From Pseudomonadota bacterium (GTDB taxonomy: Bacteria > Myxococcota > Myxococcia > Myxococcales > Myxococcaceae): a DNA stretch of 20,368 nt. The stretch lies in NCBI GenBank assembly GCA_023424585.1, contig JAFADT010000339.1:1-20368 (forward strand), written 5' to 3'. The notes beneath the pieces are model-generated. The model made no database searches. It was not told the DNA's origin and was given only the letters and a program-made list of their open reading frames with translations. Both the position numbers and the translations under genes were made by a program. Shown one piece after another: positions 18,331 to 20,368 of this stretch (position 1 is the stretch's first letter; the number at the start of each line of letters is the position of its first letter).

Positions 18331-18354
18331 GGGCGCGCCTGCCTCAGGCCGCCC
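18331..18354. terminator. Candidate bidirectional hairpin between convergent genes
   Basis: GGGCG and GCCTG (18331-18335, 18337-18341) pair with CAGGC and CGCCC (18345-18349, 18350-18354), with one bulged C and a CCT loop, giving 10 bp of stem. It spans the 18-bp gap between the two convergent stops and overlaps the permease stop codon. There is no T tract. Confidence 0.4.
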
Positions 18355-19129
18355 AGCCCAGCCACACGTCGCGCCCCAGCTTCAGCACCAGCGCGGCCAC
18401 CACGCACAGCACCACCCCGCGCACCAGCCGGTCGCCGCCCTTCACCGCCAGGTGCGCGCCCAGCCACGCGCCGGTGAACTGCGCGGCGGCCATGGGCAGC
18501 GCCACCTTCCACAGCACCACGCCCCGGACCGCGAAGAGCGTCACGGACGCCAGGTTGGAGGCGAAGTTCACCACCTTCGCGTCCGCGGACGCGCGCGCCA
18601 GGCCGTGGCCCAGCAGCGACGAGAACGCCACGATGAGGAAGGTGCCCACGCCCGGACCGAAGAAGCCGTCATAGGTGCCGAGGCAGAGCGCGATGAGCGC
18701 GCCGATGGCCTGCGCGCGCGTCCGCGGCGAGGGCTCCACGCCGTCCTGCTTCGGCGGCGCGCGGCGGAAGGCGAGGAACACCGCCACCGCGATGAGCAGC
18801 ACCAGCACCAGCGGCTTGAGCACCTCCGGTTCGAGCAGCAGCACCAGCGCCGCGCCGGCGAACGCGCCCATCAGCCCAAAGGGGAACGTCACCCGGGCCA
18901 GCTTCCCGTCCACGAGGCCCGCGCGCGCGAAGCGCACCATGGCCGCGCCCGAGCCGAACACGGACTGCCCCTTGTTGGTGCCCAGCGCCACGTGCGCCGG
19001 CAGGCCGGCCGTCAGGAGCGCGGGCAGGGTGATCAGCCCGCCGCCTCCCGCGATGGCGTCCACGACGCCCGCGCTCAGCGCGGCCACGCACAACAGCACC
19101 AGCTTCACTGCGCTGACGTCCAGGTCCAC
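18344..19129 (-). CDS. TauE/SafE-family (TSUP) membrane permease
   Basis: The product is 261 aa, starting at GTG 19129. It contains about seven or eight hydrophobic segments. The two halves each carry a family motif: SAGVVDAIAGGGGLITLPAL (19-38) with GTNKGQSVFGSG following, and GTYDGFFGPGVGTFLIVAF in the second half followed by NFASNLAS. Members export or import sulfite, sulfoacetate or other organosulfur anions across the inner membrane; the substrate here cannot be told. No sulfur-metabolism gene is nearby. An extended -10-like TGATAAGCG (19139-19147 on this strand) lies 9 nt before the GTG, and only a weak ribosome site is present. Confidence 0.9.
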   Translation of the reverse strand: MDLDVSAVKLVLLCVAALSAGVVDAIAGGGGLITLPALLTAGLPAHVALGTNKGQSVFGSGAAMVRFARAGLVDGKLARVTFPFGLMGAFAGAALVLLLEPEVLKPLVLVLLIAVAVFLAFRRAPPKQDGVEPSPRTRAQAIGALIALCLGTYDGFFGPGVGTFLIVAFSSLLGHGLARASADAKVVNFASNLASVTLFAVRGVVLWKVALPMAAAQFTGAWLGAHLAVKGGDRLVRGVVLCVVAALVLKLGRDVWLGWAA

Positions 19130-19138
19130 GGTGGCGCT

Positions 19139-19147
19139 CGCTTATCA
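19139..19147 (-). promoter_or_regulatory. Extended -10-like element before the TSUP permease
   Basis: On the minus strand the bases read TGATAAGCG, a TGn plus TAAGCG hexamer, ending 9 nt before the GTG start. It resembles the elements before the carboxylase genes. No matching -35 is seen. Confidence 0.3.
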
Positions 19148-19181
19148 CCCTTACTTGCGCGGGGGCGAAGCTTGGGGGTCA

Positions 19182-20003
19182 ATGCGGTGCATGCTCGCGA
19201 CCTTGATGACCGTGCTGGCGCTGACGCTGGCGGCGCCGCCCTCCCCTCCCGACGCGACCACCGCCACGTGCCGCGCCATCGACGGGCACGTGTCCTGTGG
19301 CTATGCGTGCAAGTCGGATGGACAGCGCGTGCGGTGCGCCCAGACGCTCCAGGGCCGCTGTACCGTCATCGACGGGCAGGCCGTCTGCTTCGACCCGCCG
19401 GCCTACGTGGTGAAGGCCTACGGCGCCGGGCTGCCGGACTCGGAGTGCAAGACCATCGACGGGGTGGTGGGCTGCGGCTTCGGGTGCGTGACGGACTTCG
19501 GCAAGGTGCAGTGCGCGAAGACGCCCGCGGGCGTGTGTCGCACCCAGAGCGGCAACGTGACGTGCTTCGACCCGCCCGCCGCGGTGTTCGCGGTGTTCGG
19601 CCGGCAGGTGCCTCGCGCGCAGTGCGTCAGCAACGGCCTGCAAATGGCGTGCGGCTACAACTGCGTGAACGCCTCCGAGGGCGTGCGCTGCGCGAAGACG
19701 CCCCTGGGCGTGTGCAAGGCGCAGAACGGCCACCTCACCTGCTTCGACCCGTCGCCCGCGGCGCTCTGCGCGTGGGGCAAGGGCCTGCCCGCGCCGCAGT
19801 GCAAGCTGAGCGAGACGGGCCCGGTGTGCGGGTACAACTGCACCACGGCGTACGGAAAGGTGGCGTGCGCGGGGACCCCGGCGGGCATCTGCAAGGTCTT
19901 CGACAGCGAGGTGTACTGCTTCGACCCGCCCGCCGAGCAGCAGGCCGACGCGGCGTGCCTCGCCAGCGTGGGGCTGGCGGCGATGGAGGGCGCCACGCCC
20001 TGA
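19182..20003 (+). CDS. Exported protein of four 59-residue six-cysteine repeats
   Basis: The product is 273 aa. The ATG at 19182 has GGGGG just upstream; an in-frame ATG at 19191 is an alternative start. Residues 1-18 are a short signal peptide (MLATLMTVLALTLAA), followed by a Pro-rich stretch. Residues 30-265 consist of four units of exactly 59 residues (starts at 30, 89, 148 and 207). In every unit Cys falls at positions 1, 10, 14, 23, 31 and 40, that is C-x8-C-x3-C-x8-C-x7-C-x8-C, and shared words are CGY/FxC, CAKTPxGxC and CFDPP. The fourth unit is worn at its end. The spacing implies three disulfides per unit and a secreted or periplasmic location. I do not recognise the family or its function. 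The start is 52 bp from the divergent permease. Confidence 0.85.
   Translation: MRCMLATLMTVLALTLAAPPSPPDATTATCRAIDGHVSCGYACKSDGQRVRCAQTLQGRCTVIDGQAVCFDPPAYVVKAYGAGLPDSECKTIDGVVGCGFGCVTDFGKVQCAKTPAGVCRTQSGNVTCFDPPAAVFAVFGRQVPRAQCVSNGLQMACGYNCVNASEGVRCAKTPLGVCKAQNGHLTCFDPSPAALCAWGKGLPAPQCKLSETGPVCGYNCTTAYGKVACAGTPAGICKVFDSEVYCFDPPAEQQADAACLASVGLAAMEGATP
19269..19976 (+). repeat. Four in-frame 177-bp coding repeats
   Basis: The units occupy 19269-19445, 19446-19622, 19623-19799 and 19800-19976. The amino-acid pattern, including all six cysteines and the CFDP motif, is kept in each, while the DNA has diverged considerably. This points to old duplications held by selection for the fold. Confidence 0.85.
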
Positions 20004-20038
20004 AACCCCCGCCCGGCGGCCCGCGAGAGGTCGTCTGC

Positions 20039-20067
20039 TTGGAGGTGGGCTCGGGCGGCGATAAAAT
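20039..20067 (+). promoter_or_regulatory. Sigma-70-type promoter for the last gene
   Basis: TTGGAG (20039-20044) and TAAAAT (20062-20067) are separated by 17 bp. The -10 matches five of six consensus bases and stands out as an A/T island in very GC-rich DNA. Transcription would start near 20074, leaving a leader of about 36 nt before the ATG at 20110. Confidence 0.55.
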
Positions 20068-20109
20068 TCCTGCTTCCCGGTGGTCCAGGGAGTGGGAGCA
20101 GGACAGCAC

Positions 20110-20368
20110 ATGGCGGAGGGCGAGGTCCGGCAGTACTGGGTGCGGAACGATCGGGGCACCACCTGGGGCCCCCTGACGGGTCCGACCATCGAGCTGCTCA
20201 TCGACAGCGGCTCCATCCAGGGCAAGCTCCAGGTCTCCACCGACGGGTTGCAGTTCGCCTTCCCCTGGCGCTTCCCGGAGGTGCGGGACATGTTCCCCCG
20301 CGAGCTGTGGGGGGACGGCGCGCCCGCGTCGCTGCGGCAATCCGCGCCGGCCGTCATCGCCCCACCAC
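20110..20368 (+). CDS. GYF-like domain protein, 3' end outside window
   Basis: The ATG at 20110 has AGGA at 20099-20102, about 7 nt upstream. The frame stays open for 86 codons to the window edge, so the gene is partial. The visible N-terminus starts [16 protein letters not shown], followed by [20 protein letters not shown] and [18 protein letters not shown]. It resembles the GYF_2-like input domains found at the start of larger myxobacterial multidomain proteins (aromatic YWV, then WGPL, then a helix and a G-x-I turn). The rest, and hence the function, lies beyond the window. Confidence 0.75.
   Translation, partial: MAEGEVRQYWVRNDRGTTWGPLTGPTIELLIDSGSIQGKLQVSTDGLQFAFPWRFPEVRDMFPRELWGDGAPASLRQSAPAVIAPP

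Noticed and set aside
18338..18512. Minus-strand frame of 79 codons near the convergent gap
   Set aside because: Out of frame with the permease, Gly/Arg-rich, and no start signals.

Overview
The window is about 20.4 kb of very GC-rich, densely packed bacterial chromosome. Third codon positions are strongly G/C, and there are HEAT-repeat proteins, an NtrC-type enhancer-binding regulator, GYF-like domains, lineage-specific cysteine-rich exported proteins and a split acyl-CoA carboxylase. Together these point to a myxobacterium (Myxococcus/Corallococcus/Pyxidicoccus-like). This is inferred from style and gene content, not from a database match. I see no rRNA, tRNA, CRISPR array, insertion sequence or phage gene, so this looks like ordinary chromosome with lineage-specific accessory genes.

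Layout. (1) 1-4535, plus strand: the 3' part of a GAF-like/HEAT-repeat gene, then a two-component pair, a multi-pass membrane histidine kinase and a sigma-54-dependent NtrC-family response regulator that overlap by 4 nt. The kinase start is preceded by a diverged tandem copy of its own ribosome site and first codons. (2) 4663-6000, plus: an FAD-linked oxidase of the 6-hydroxy-D-nicotine/berberine-bridge type. (3) 6004-9609, minus: a wax ester synthase/diacylglycerol acyltransferase carrying a 12-residue repeat insert, a cysteine-rich exported protein, and a PRMT-like methyltransferase. (4) 9610-10074: a 465-bp divergent spacer dense in perfect short hairpins, including one with a 13-bp stem. 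(5) 10084-11918, plus: a small helical protein and an exported protein of unknown function, followed by what looks like a gene remnant. (6) 12074-13225, minus: an M50 (site-2 type) intramembrane protease with two CBS domains, divergent from the carboxylase genes. (7) 13392-18325, plus: an acyl-CoA (probably propionyl-CoA) carboxylase locus. It encodes the carboxyltransferase beta subunit, an unknown 204-residue protein, biotin carboxylase, a separate biotin carrier protein and a DUF1877/YfbM-like protein. (8) 18344-19129, minus: a TauE/SafE-type permease. (9) 19182-20003, plus: an exported protein made of four exact 59-residue six-cysteine repeats. (10) 20110 to the end, plus: the start of a GYF-like domain protein behind a good sigma-70-like promoter.

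Working together: the carboxylase genes would biotinylate and carboxylate propionyl-CoA (or acetyl-CoA) to feed methylmalonyl-CoA/succinyl-CoA or branched/odd-chain lipid metabolism. The WS/DGAT would draw on acyl-CoA for storage lipid, so there is a loose lipid theme. The two-component pair has no obvious target in the window. The most distinctive items are the four-repeat cysteine protein, the repeat-expanded linker in the acyltransferase, the hairpin-rich spacer, the duplicated kinase start, and several genes whose -10-like motif lies so close to the start codon that leaderless transcripts are likely.
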